From Spongilla lacustris (Eukaryota; Porifera; Demospongiae; Spongillida; Spongillidae), in assembly GCA_949361645.1 (NCBI GenBank), contig OX442422.1, forward strand, positions 5,517,642-5,581,641: a DNA stretch of 64,000 nucleotides, given 5' to 3'. Each line of letters starts with the position of its first letter. Positions within the stretch are counted from its first letter, which is position 1. A program made the position numbers and the translations under genes. Below the pieces are notes generated by a model that had not been told where the DNA came from, ran no database searches, and saw nothing but the letters and a program-made list of their open reading frames with translations. Shown here one piece after another: positions 1 to 9,500 of this stretch.

Positions 1-288
1 AATTGTAGTTGGGATGAGGAATCAATCAAAACTTTGTTTCAAATGGTTGTAGATTTATGGCTAACAGTTCGTGGTTATTCACACTCAAGTGCTTGGGTAG
101 AAAAGTACAAGGTTGCCCAAAAGAAATCAACATAGAAGTCTAAAGGCATTAGGAAGCAGCTGTAGGCTATTGTCCATGTATGGGGTAGCTCGAGTGTTTA
201 ATGCATTTGTACGGATTCGTCAACGGATGGCACACGTTAATAAGTGTTAAGTGGGTCCGTTGCCAATCCCTTTATATATTATCTCTGG

Positions 289-712
289 TAAGGCTTATAC
301 CACACATCGGGCCAACCATGCACTACGCAAATCTGCCATTTTCATTCTCTAGGGATCATAGTGCGATACTGGAGGCAGCGCAAACCTATTGCCGTTTTAT
401 TGGCGTACTTGCGCTGGGTGTATACTCCGTGTCTTGCGGATATACGTGGCTGAAGGCAAAAATTAGCAGCCTCGGATTGAAACGACGAGGTGCTATTGAA
501 ACGTTAACCAACCTTCTTCATTTGCAACAAGCCATTAAGGTAACAACAGCACATATATTGGTTAGTTCTCTTAACAAAATTTTGACTTATATAACGTGTA
601 GGTGGAATTAACAACGTCAAACTGCCTATTAGGCTATAGGGCTATGTGGCGATTGCTCCAAACCAAGTATGGTTACACCGTGAAAAGGTAAAAATGTTAC
701 ACTAATCCTATC
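289..712 (+). repeat. left arm of a ~425 bp long inverted repeat
   Basis: This stretch is the reverse complement, with few mismatches, of 2733-3153. The shared segment runs from GTAAGGCTTAT to TTACACTAATCCTATC. About 2 kb lies between the arms, holding an integrase-like relic and a kinase tail. No clear target duplication is visible outside the arms. The open frame across the arm (201-611) resembles no family I recognise. The arms could be long TIRs of a transposon or the result of an inverted duplication. Confidence 0.8.
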
Positions 713-719
713 TGTTGAG

Positions 720-953
720 CACTGGTGGAGCCAGTATTTTTTTTATTGGGTGGCCCAACTTTAGGCCGATTCAACCAATAAGGGGGAGGGGGGTATGGGG
801 GCCAGGGGGGGCCAACTGCAGACGTCACTGTACAAGCTTAAATCACAGGGGGTCCAACTGCAGACTTGACTGTACAAGCTTAAATCACAGGGGGGACCAA
901 GCCCTCTCCAGCCCCCCCCCCCCCCCCTCCCCACCCCCCTTGCTCCGCCACTG
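720..953. mobile_element. hAT-like non-autonomous element (MITE), 234 bp
   Basis: The left end CACTGGTGGAGCCAG pairs with the right end CTTGCTCCGCCACTG as imperfect terminal inverted repeats. The element is flanked by a perfect 8 bp duplication, CTGTTGAG at 712-719 and 954-961. An 8 bp duplication and ends of the CAGTGGCGGA type are the known signature of hAT elements. The interior is G-rich and C-rich and has no coding capacity. Confidence 0.85.
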
Positions 954-1353
954 CTGTTGAGACAGCTTGTGTATACTTCCATTTTAGAGGCACCGTCATG
1001 ATGCTACTTGCACTGATGGACCCTCAAGGCACAAGTGATAGGAAGAAACATAGACTTAAAAGGCGAAATTACATCAATAAGGTATAACACTGAAAGGTGC
1101 TATACAGAATGGCAATTTACCTTCTCTGTTTTAAAAGGGACCAAATTGGTGAGACCGAGTCTCACCGAGGATATCCCGTAGGTGCTCTTGGGGCCGTTCC
1201 ACAGCGCTAAGGGCAGAGTCCCTGATATCCCGCTACCGGAGCTTCGACCGACTATGTCGGTCCAGGCTCTAGCCGCATCTCTGATGCCTATAAGGCGATA
1301 TGACGTAACTCCTAGTCCTAGCCAGCGCCTCGAGGTGCCGCACGTAGTGTTGG

Positions 1354-2461
1354 ATGTGGCACCTAGATGGGTACGATAAGCTTAAACCATATGGTTTCCC
1401 CATTCATGGTTGCATAGACGGGTAACATTTCTGACACTTTTGAAGGTATGTGTTAAAATTATATAAATTGTAGTTTTTCCAGAAAAATTATCTGGTTGGA
1501 GGTATCAACTACTATTAACGACCCTTGTGTAGTGCTGATCGAACTATTACTTAGATGCACTAAAGAAGTTGGAAGGTCAGAACACTATACAATACACTTC
1601 TATTTTGCTAGGTTGTACATAAGTATGGTTTGATGATAATACTTAGGGTGTCCTATGCGAATAAGAAGTGACTGTGGAACTGAGAATACTTGTATCGCCA
1701 AATGCCAAATGACATTTAGGCATCATGGTACAGATCAATATGCTGGTCCTAACAGTTTTGTGTTTGGAACTTCGGTCCTAAATACAGTATGTTGTAATAT
1801 TGTAGCGGTTATCATGATATGTAAGTATGATATAAATTTATTGTATGTACGCATTGAAAGCTGGTGGTCAAGGTTAAGAATTTTTAAAACACAATGGTGG
1901 ATTACTCTTTTTAAGGTATTGTTATCATAAATGTGGTAGATCTAAATTTGTGGTTTAAAGTTCATGGAAACCATCTATTCATAAGGATTTGTTAGAAGAT
2001 GAGCTGTATGATCCAGACAATGTGGTCCATCGGTAAGATTGGGTTGCATACACTACAGTGGTTATATGTATAATTATTATTATATAGCCACATAGCTGGA
2101 TATGTGTTCATGCCTATTGAAAAGGGAACTGAATGAGTTCAAACACAGATGGAATAATCACAGGATACGTTTTAATAGATTTGCATCATGTCCCAGTGAT
2201 ACTCCCAATGATGTATATTACATGTAATAGACTGTGTGCAGGTTTTAACCCTGTTTTCTTTTTTAAGATGGTGATTACAAGTGTGACATTGATCCTGATC
2301 TTCTCGCTCATTGTATGGTGCATGTTGCACATGATCCACCACCATTTTATCCTCCACCATTTCAACTGCTAGCAGATCACATTCTTTCATATTTGAATTT
2401 GACACAAGAGCAGATCACTGCCAACAATTGCAAATTTGTGTATCTTTATTTGTCATATGTT
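1354..2461 (+). pseudogene. integrase-core-like gene, multi-exon and degenerate
   Basis: Exon-like pieces resemble, in order, the intron-bearing integrase-catalytic-domain proteins common in lower metazoan genomes. They are 1354-1421 (motif WHLDGYDKLKPYGFPIHGC), 1474-1575 (GFSRKIIWLEV and onward), ~1648-1786 (CPMRIRSDCGTEN, with the catalytic-type D and E region), 1850-1915 (RIESWWSRLR..WW), 1986-2032 (DLLEDELYDPDNVVH), ~2098-2223 (RELNEFKHRWNNHRIR) and ~2268-2461 (YKCDIDPDLLAHC). Exon 1 ends in phase 2, and the second exon supplies the missing base. Other junctions are off by a base or lack AG, for example before 1850. Hence decayed rather than functional. The family assignment rests on remembered conserved motifs. 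Confidence 0.7.
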
Positions 2462-2617
2462 GTAAGTTATGTTATATAATTTCATGTTGTTCATGATACA
2501 TTTTCATGAAAACCTATATGAAGTAAGCTAGACACTGCACAGCATTTTACAAACACTTCAGCCAACAATACATGAGTTCATTTTGCTGGATCACTTGATG
2601 GCCGTTATAGAATTGAA

Positions 2618-2728
2618 CTACTGATCAAAAAACTTGAGAAGTGACATTGCTCTTGGTCTTGTCTTAGGATCTATGTTTGTGCATTGACAGCATATATCTT
2701 TAAATTCATCAGGTACAGCTTCACAAGA
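2618..2728 (-). pseudogene. protein kinase domain C-terminal exon fragment
   Basis: Read on the minus strand this gives AVPDEFKDICCQCTNIDP followed by KTRPRAMSLLKFFDQ and a stop at 2618-2620. The spacing of P..F..ICCQC...DP..RP..., including the Arg-Pro of kinase subdomain XI, matches the end of a kinase C-lobe. A splice acceptor (GAAG) may lie just upstream of the CTGTACC segment. Nothing of the ATP-binding or catalytic loop is present in the window, because the right inverted-repeat arm begins within a few bases. It could be an isolated last exon or captured host sequence. Confidence 0.6.
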
Positions 2729-2732
2729 TAGG

Positions 2733-3153
2733 ATTAGTGTAACATTTTTACCTTTTCACGGTGTAACCATACTTGGTTTGGAGCAATCGCCACATAGCCC
2801 TATAGCCTAATAGGCAGTTTGACGTTGTTAATTCCACCTACACGTTATTTAAGTCAACATTTTGTTAGAGAACTAACCAATATATGTGCTGTTGTTACCT
2901 TAATGGCTTGTTGCAAATGAAGAAGGTTGGTTAACGTTTCAATAGCACCTCGTCGTTTCAATCCGAGGCTGCTAATTTTTGCCTTCAGCCATGCACGTAT
3001 ATCCGCAAGACACGGAGTACACCCAGCGCAAGTACGCCAATATAACGGCAATAGGTTTGCGCTGCCTCCAGTATCGCACTATGATCCCTAGAGAATGAAA
3101 ATGGCAGATTTGCGTAGTGCATGGTTGGCCCGATGTGTGGTATATAAGCCTTA
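2733..3153 (-). repeat. right arm of the long inverted repeat
   Basis: Reverse complement of 289-712. It ends at TATAAGCCTTAC, after which the similarity stops (TCTCAACTTCC). Its inner end abuts the kinase-like exon fragment. Confidence 0.8.
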
Positions 3154-3304
3154 CTCTCAACTTCCACATCGTCACGATGGATCGCCATTATCGCTAGCCC
3201 CAACTATACTTCCGTAGGCGGTGTCGACTTCCAATGGCCACGCACTAATTTATCCGCTTCCTAAGGGCCACGCCTAAATAGTACTTCCGCTGGGCCACGC
3301 CCAA

Positions 3305-3475
3305 ATACGTCGACGTTTCTGTGTCGACGTTTCTGTGTCGACGTGTCTGTGTCAACTGCTCTATGTCGACTGCTCTATGTCGACTGCTTTATGTCGACTG
3401 CTCTATGTCAACTGCTCTATTTCGACTGCACAATGCTCTATGTCGACTGCCCAATGCTCTATGTCGACTGCTTTG
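3305..3475 (+). repeat. minisatellite, ~14 bp unit
   Basis: First come three copies of a GTCGACGTTTCTGT-like unit, then about nine copies of TGCTCTATGTCGAC with variants. The unit length is not constant, so the open frames across it carry no weight. Confidence 0.85.
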
Positions 3476-3483
3476 TTCCGCGA

Positions 3484-3706
3484 CCTACCGGGCCACCGTA
3501 GATATGGACAAATTACGGTCTGGGAACGAGAAACACGAGCTTTTTTTGTTCTCTTAAAGTAAACGGTCTGGCGAGTGGCGACTTGACCAAAGCATGAAAA
3601 TGATCGTCTTTCCATTGTGGCTCGATAGCAATAAAGAGCTACACTATCTGTTTCTCGTTTCGTGAGTTATACCGTATACGCGGGTCGCGTTTTTTATAAT
3701 GATATT
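3484..3706 (+). repeat. dispersed block upstream of the ankyrin genes, part 1
   Basis: The same block recurs at about 33705-33900 and 40385-40555. It holds the phrases GAACGAGAAACACGAGC and CAATAAAGAGCTACACTATC. Here it is split from its continuation (6403-6510) by the LTR element. It belongs to the 5' flank shared by ankyrin copies 1 and 3 and may contain their promoter (inference). Confidence 0.75.
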
Positions 3707-3821
3707 TGTAGTATCTTATTGTATATGTACATGTATGTGCATATCTGTACGCGCATGCGCATGCCATTGCATTATGCTCTTTCGTACTGTTAGTCATGAC
3801 GAGCTCTCTTAGAACATAACA
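3707..3821 (+). repeat. 5' LTR (115 bp)
   Basis: Starts TGTAGTATCTTATTG and ends AACATAACA, in TG...CA form. It aligns with 6208-6298 plus 6394-6402. At 115 bp it is short for a Ty3/gypsy LTR. It contains the palindromic stretch CGCGCATGCGCATGC. Confidence 0.8.
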
Positions 3822-3832
3822 GTGGCAACAGA

Positions 3833-4797
3833 ATGGAACCTTCACGCGGCGTAGAACCGTTTGACCCAACGCTAGAGCACATTGATGACTATATAAAGAG
3901 CGATTCGACTATTTTTGCATTGCCCATGGCCAGGGCCGGTGAGAGCCGTAGTGAGGCCCGGGGTAGCATATCATTTGAGGGCCCCATAGGTCCAGAAAAT
4001 ACGAGCGGGGGGGGGGGGGGGGGGGAGAGAGTCCCCCTTGTGATTGGCCCGCCGGGCCCCCTATTATGCCTTGGGGCCCCTATTATACCTGGGGGCCCGG
4101 GGTAAGTAACCCCGCTTACCCCTCCTCTCACCGGCCCTGCCCATGGCATAACTGAAGGAAAACAAAAGGCGCTATTCCTTACAAGGATTGGGCAGACGAT
4201 GTATCTGAAGCTAAAGACCTGGGTGAGCCCAAAGAAACTTTCCGACCTCTCCCTTGACGAGATAGTGGCTCAACTTAAAAGTCAAACCAGTGCTGCAACA
4301 GTTGAGATAGCAGAGCGATATCGCTTTTTTAAGCGCCTCCAAAGAGACGACGAAAGTAGAATATATGTCTCAGCTGCGCAGCTTGGCGAAGACCTGCAAG
4401 TTTGAGTCATATTTGGATACGGCGTTGAGAGATCATGGTCTAATGGACCAGCGCATACAACAGGAGCTGCTGTGCATAAGTGATTTGACGCTAACAAAAG
4501 CCTTCTTGGATAAAAGTCGTTCAATGGAAGTTGTCCATAAGGAGACACAGAGTATACGGGAACTAGGGAATCCTACAGCAGAAAGTAAACTTGACGATGC
4601 AGCTGCCCATAGAGTGTTCGCCTCCAAGAATAAGGACAGTTGTTACAGATGTGGGGGGACGGGCCGCTCAGCATCTATACATGTTTTTATAAGGATAAAA
4701 CCTGCAGTTCCTGTGGAAAACTGGGTCACTTATCCAGAGTATGTAGAAGCAAGTTGTCAGCAGGACGTCACAAGGGGGATGCACGTCATGCAGCTTG
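3833..4797 (+). pseudogene. gag-like region with two zinc knuckles
   Basis: A nucleocapsid-type gag frame starts near 3833 (MEPSRGVEPFDPTLEHIDDY) and is interrupted by the MITE at 3931-4139. It resumes around 4148 and then switches frame near 4370 and again near 4680. Two CCHC knuckles are readable: CYRCGGTGRSASI.. from 4641 (its last positions altered) and CSSCGKLGHLSRVC from 4703 in another frame. At least two frameshifts plus the insertion make it non-functional. Confidence 0.75.
3931..4139. mobile_element. hAT-like MITE, 209 bp, inserted in gag
   Basis: The ends CAGGGCCGGTGAGAG and CTCTCACCGGCCCTG are perfect inverted repeats. The element is bounded by a perfect 8 bp duplication, CCCATGGC at 3923-3930 and 4140-4147. 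The CAGGG terminus and the 8 bp duplication are hAT hallmarks. The interior holds a long G run. Because it interrupts gag, it is younger than the retroelement. Confidence 0.92.
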
Positions 4798-4810
4798 AAA
4801 AGCACATTTA

Positions 4811-5086
4811 GTGGAACCAGATGAGGACCTCAGTGATTGCCAAACCAGAGATGAAGAGGCGCCAGTATGTGTACATAGAGTAGCTAATAGGGATAGATAT
4901 CCCAAGCTAACTGCTGATTTGGGCATCAATGGTAGTATAGTAAAATTCGAAGTTGATACAGGAGCAGAAGTATCTACGATTCCAGCAAGGACGTACAGGC
5001 AAAAGCTGAAACAAGTAAATCTGCAACCAACGTCAATAGTGCTCCGTCAATATGATGGAACCATCCTTCCTACCTTGGGGGAGTAG
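4811..5086 (+). pseudogene. retroelement aspartic protease domain
   Basis: The frame carries the retropepsin active-site motif VDTGAEVSTI, with GAT for the catalytic Asp at 4955-4957. It is preceded by LGINGSIVKFE, which fits the first strands of the fold. It continues out of frame into the RT region at about 5052, where the reading frames overlap. Confidence 0.75.
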
Positions 5087-5850
5087 AGAGCAAGGGTTTC
5101 GATCGAAAACCAGTCAGCAGAAGGCTGCTTCATCGTTGTGGAGAATTCATGCGGACAAGCAACTTCCTTTGCTGGGCCGTGATTTGTTGTGTAATCTTCG
5201 TTTGGACTGGTCTAAAATGCTAAGGAGTAACAAAGCAGATAGTTCCAGGATACATGCTATCCACAGTGTAAACTTGTTGAACGAGTTCCCTGATGTAATG
5301 GATGAAACGTTGGGACTATTAAAAGGAACCAAGGCTGAGATTCAACTGAAAGAGGGCACAGTCCCGGTGTTTTGCAAGTACAGACCAGTGCCATTTGCAT
5401 TAAGGGAACAGGTGGAAGAGATGATAAGGCAACAAGTCATAGAAGGAGAGCTGGAGCCAGTGGAAAGTAGCGACTGGGCAGCCCCTATTGTCATTGCAAG
5501 AAAGAAGGATAGCAATACTCGAATATGGGCTGATTTCAAAATGAATATTAATCCCCTTTCCGTTACCTACTGTGGACGAAATGTTCTCCACCTTAGCAGC
5601 AGGGGAATCCTTCTCAAAGATAGATCTGGCTCGAGCGTATAAACAGATGTAAGTGCTTGAAAGTCATAGACCACTTCTTACGAAATGCTCCCTACAAGTG
5701 GATGCCACTGCTGGTACCATACTGCCATCAGTTGGTCCTTTGCACTACACTGTCAGCACTCAAGGGAAAGCACATGTTGATCATTTACTGAGTCGGTCTG
5801 AATCATTGGTACAGGACTCCCCTGATATGTACCACAGGATGCTATAGATG
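5087..5850 (+). pseudogene. reverse transcriptase N-part and pol remnant
   Basis: Frame 5087-5560 reads the linker and first RT blocks (FCKYRPVPFALREQVEEM, then DWAAPIVIARKKDSNTRIW). A frameshift near 5560 moves to a frame with FSKIDLARAYKQM at about 5600-5645, the block B type motif. The YxDD palm motif is absent. From 5650 the sequence jumps to what looks like the end of RNase H (HVDHLLSRS near 5775-5800), implying a large internal deletion. 5850-6190 is non-coding, with a short GGCCAGAGACATTGGCA tandem duplication near 6020-6060. Confidence 0.7.
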
Positions 5851-6207
5851 TCACAGAGCAGTTTGATCCATGTACAACAAGGAAGCCACTGACACCATTG
5901 CAAGGAAATACTCAGCCAAGAGCAGCACAACATGTACAGGAAACGACAGATGTTAAAACAACTGGTCCACCTGGGTCTGATTCATAGCCAGAGTCTAGCC
6001 TAAGAAAGACTGTTGTGAAGGCCAGAGACATTGGCAGGCCAGAGACATTGGCAGGCCAGAAACTGGTACCACTGGCACCAGAGGCATTGGTGGGCCGGAA
6101 AGGAGAGCCACATGTCACTACCTAGGGGACACTCTAATAGGCCATCAAGGCCTCCGCGGCGTCTCATTGAAGAGCTCTGAATGTCTGAATTTTAGGGGGG
6201 AGGAAAC

Positions 6208-6402
6208 TGTAGTATCTTATTGTATATTTATGTGCATATCTGTACGCGCATGCGCATGCCATTGCATTATGCTCTTTTGTAATAGTCATGGCGTAGTTTA
6301 GCCTCGTCCCCAGGTCCTGTTTTTTATAAGTTGCGGGGGAGAAAACCTTTTCGCCCCCGCACTTATAAAAAACAGGGCCTGGGGACGAGGCTAGACATAG
6401 CA
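6208..6402 (+). repeat. 3' LTR, split by a foldback element
   Basis: 6208-6298 and 6394-6402 together match the 5' LTR, ending ACATAGCA. Bases 6299-6393 are an inserted palindromic element. Downstream (ATTTCAAGATACGGC) the sequence rejoins the shared upstream block. Confidence 0.8.
6299..6393. mobile_element. foldback MITE, 95 bp
   Basis: The halves TAGCCTCGTCCCCAGGTCCTG and its near-perfect reverse complement extend to a ~40 bp hairpin stem (through TTTTTTATAAG) around a short loop. It interrupts the 3' LTR at a TAG-like target. Confidence 0.85.
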
Positions 6403-6510
6403 ATTTCAAGATACGGCACAAATCCTATGCGAGAGTTACGCCGTAACTCTCGATACGCGAAAACATTGCGTCATATTAGTCTGGGAACGAGACTAGCTAG
6501 ACTACACAAG
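6403..6510 (+). promoter_or_regulatory. shared 5' flank / putative promoter of ankyrin copy 1
   Basis: Nearly identical to 40555-40658 before the matching start codon of copy 3. It includes the palindromic GAGAGTTACGCCGTAACTCTC, which pairs with itself, and GGGAACGAGACTAGCTAGAC. No clear TATA box is visible. Calling it a promoter rests only on its position and conservation. Confidence 0.4.
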
Positions 6511-6547
6511 ATGTCCGCTATACTACCGGAAGTAATAGAGACAATCG
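6511..6547 (+). CDS. ankyrin copy 1, exon 1 (start)
   Basis: ATG in context ACAAGATGTCC, coding MSAILPEVIETI plus one base, with donor GTACGT. It is conserved in copy 3 at 40659-40695, with one synonymous-looking change. This is chosen as start because no upstream in-frame ATG precedes the frame. Confidence 0.7.
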
Positions 6548-9500
6548 GTACGTAACGCCTATTTGACATTTGTCTAATGGACAAATACTATTTTTATACT
6601 ATAGTATCGGGAGTTGGGTTCCCCCCCCCCCCCCCTCCACAAGACCACAACTTTTGTAGCACCCATGCACTGACCTAGAGTAATAAGAGCTAGAGTAGGC
6701 GTGGTCGCTATGGCGTAGACCAACTCAACTGTCGTGTTCACATATACTACACTGTGTGCGCATACGTGATGTGTCTTTGATCCCTCAAAACCTCAGAGCA
6801 GAAGCTTCGAGATGTGGTATGGCGGGGTGATATTGGCGAGGTGGCGAGGTTGATCAAAAGTGGAGTATCTGTACATTCAACTCGTGAGGTAAGCGGAGAT
6901 TTTCATGGGGGATCAGAATTTTCCACTTATACTCTGAACAGAGTAAATTGGTCTATTGTATGTTAAAAGAGATATGAATGCACACTGTAGTTTTCAATCA
7001 TGATATTATGAGGGAGGGGAGTGTCCATGCTTGAGGGCTATGTCAAGACTGTACATTTTGCTACCTGCACCTTGAATGGAGACATTGACTTGAAATGTTG
7101 GTCCCAAAAACTATCCCATCAGCTGTAATGTACATATATAAATTAGCCTCCTCTTCCTCCTCCCCTTTATTAATGATTGCAATCAATTCATAAATCTTGT
7201 ATACATTTGTTTACATGTACCTAATGGCTTCATATTTGAAGGGGCCATGTGGATGACCATGTACTACATGTAGATGTGTACATTGTACCCCCCATGTTGA
7301 CTGAACTACTGTACCCACTTCAGGGTGGCAATACTCTATTACACCTTGCTGCAAAGGGAGGTCATACTGCATGTGTGGAATATCTCCTTTCCACTCCTGG
7401 TATTGATATTGATGTGAACATTACGAATAGGGTGAGTTGTATGAAAGCTGCACAATCTTCCTCCTTAGAGGCCAGCAGAGGTTGTTGCCTTAGCTCTGTG
7501 ACCTCACCTCAGGGTGTTAGCCCCAGGGTTATGGTAGCCATGTGTTGAGCAGCACCAGCCTTCTTTAATGAGATGAGAGCAGCAGAATACATACATGTAT
7601 GAATGAGAGCACACACACACCTATAAGGTGTCCAAGTCCAGTCAGTCAGGGGTGCAATACTACACAAGGGGTGGGAGGGCCCGGCCGAGATGATGCCAGT
7701 AGCTACTGAGGATGTGTGTGTAATGGACTTGCCTATAAGGGGCACCAGGTAGATCTGTGGGGATTGGTAAGCAATGCAATGGGGACACATGTACATGTAG
7801 ACACTAAGTATAGGCACCTGGTACCTTCCATTAAAACACTGCTTAACACTACCGTAACACATACTGGTTGTATGTGTGTACTTTGATTAGCGACTTCATG
7901 TTTGAAGGGGCCATGTTGATGACCATGTACTACATGTAGATGTGTACATTGTACCCACCATGTTGACTGAAATATTGTACCCACTTCAGGATGGCAATAC
8001 TCCATTACACCTTGCTGCAAGGGGAGGTCATACTACTTGTGTGGAATATCTCCTTTCCGCTCCTGGTATTGATATTGATGTGAACATTACGAATAGGGTG
8101 AGTTGTACATGTATGTAAAGCTGTACAATCTTCCTCCTATTCATACATCTTTTTACTTTACTTAGCAAATGTGAGCCCCAATGCATGCACCCTGTTGGCT
8201 GCATGCCATAAAGAGGGGTCAGGCAGAGCACCCCATGAGGCCACATGCCCTAATGGCTAGAGGTGGATAAGGGAGGCAAGAGCCAGCCTCCATGGATGTA
8301 CAGTGTGTAGCCATTTTTGGGTGAATGGGGGCAGACTGGACCCCGCTGTGTTGCGTAGCATTAGGTACTACCCTAGGCTGCCTGAACCAATGTGGGGCCA
8401 ATGGGGTGCAGGCCGTTGTAATATTGTTGGAATTGTGATGACCGCACACATGCACAATAGAGGCGAGTTAATTTGTTGATTAAATCAAGATTATAATTTT
8501 ATAACCATTATATCAGACGATTGAGCGCTAGCGCTGGATAATACATGTCGGTGAAGTTGGATGAACGCCTGCTGCCTGGCGCCCTTTGGTGCCCATGGCG
8601 CCCCACGTCATAAAGCGGCAGGTGGGTTGGTGCCCCTCCTGGTCCCCCCCCCCCCCCGCGACCAGGTCGCCACTGATAAGGTGTACAGGTCCAGTCAGTC
8701 AGGGGTACAATACTACACAAGGGGTGGGAGGGGGCTGAGATGATGCCTGTAGCTACTGAGGATGTGTGTGTAATGGACTTGCCTATAAGGGGCACCAGGT
8801 AGATCTGTGGGGATTGGTAAGCAATGCAATGGGGACACATGTAGACACTAAGTATAGGCATTTGGTACCTTCCATTAAAACACTGCTTAACACTACCATA
8901 TCATATACTGGTTATATGTGTGTACTCTAATTAGAGGCTTCATGTTTGAAGGGGCCATGTTGATGACCATGTAAACATGTGTACATTGTACCCACCATGT
9001 TGGCTGAACTATTGTACCCACTACACTGTACCTATTGTACCCACTCCAGTATGGTGATACTCCATTGCACCTTGCTGCAATAAGAGGTCATACTACTTGT
9101 GTGGAACGTCTCCTTTCTACTCCTGGTATTGATGTGAACATTAAGGAGCGTGTAAGTTTGTGTATTGAATGTTACATGAACATTACAGTTATGATAATAC
9201 TAAGAACAGGAGGGAGTGGAGACGTGCCAATAAAGGCATCTCCAATATCTCTTGTTCCCTTCCTTCTTACACCAGCATTGCCGTAAAATACAATATACCA
9301 CTGACTTTTGCTATTTTTATGTATGAGATATGACATGAACTGTCCCCTATGTATGTAAATATCAGGCAGTCTGCTTAGACTTCTGCCTCGAATCTAATAC
9401 TATAATTTCCAACGTCCGTACGTCCGTCCGTACGTCCGTACGTCCGCGTAACCACCTATTTATAAACTCCGCCTAGCGTCTACAATTGAACATAACTAGC

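Larger units (their letters stand above)
3707..6402 (+). mobile_element. Ty3/gypsy-like LTR retroelement, degenerate
   Basis: LTRs lie at 3707-3821 and 6208-6402; the second is split by a 95 bp foldback insertion. A primer-binding-like TGGCAACAG follows the 5' LTR and a purine tract (6194-6206) precedes the 3' LTR. Order inside is gag-like with zinc knuckles, aspartic protease, reverse transcriptase N-part, then a remnant of the end of pol. Most of the RT palm, RNase H and integrase are missing, and frameshifts are frequent, so it is dead. Paralogous DNA at 33.9 kb and 40.55 kb shows the uninterrupted site at AATGAT(AT)TTCATGATAC. The gag-protease-RT order favours Ty3/gypsy, but the integrase position cannot be checked. 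Confidence 0.85.

Noticed and set aside
201..611. 136-codon frame across the left inverted-repeat arm
   Set aside because: The right arm has the frame interrupted into shorter pieces and no domain is recognised; it is a repeat arm.
1182..1379. 65-codon frame before the integrase-like exons
   Set aside because: It starts at a TTG rather than ATG, and the real signal (WHLDGYDK) is in another frame at its end.
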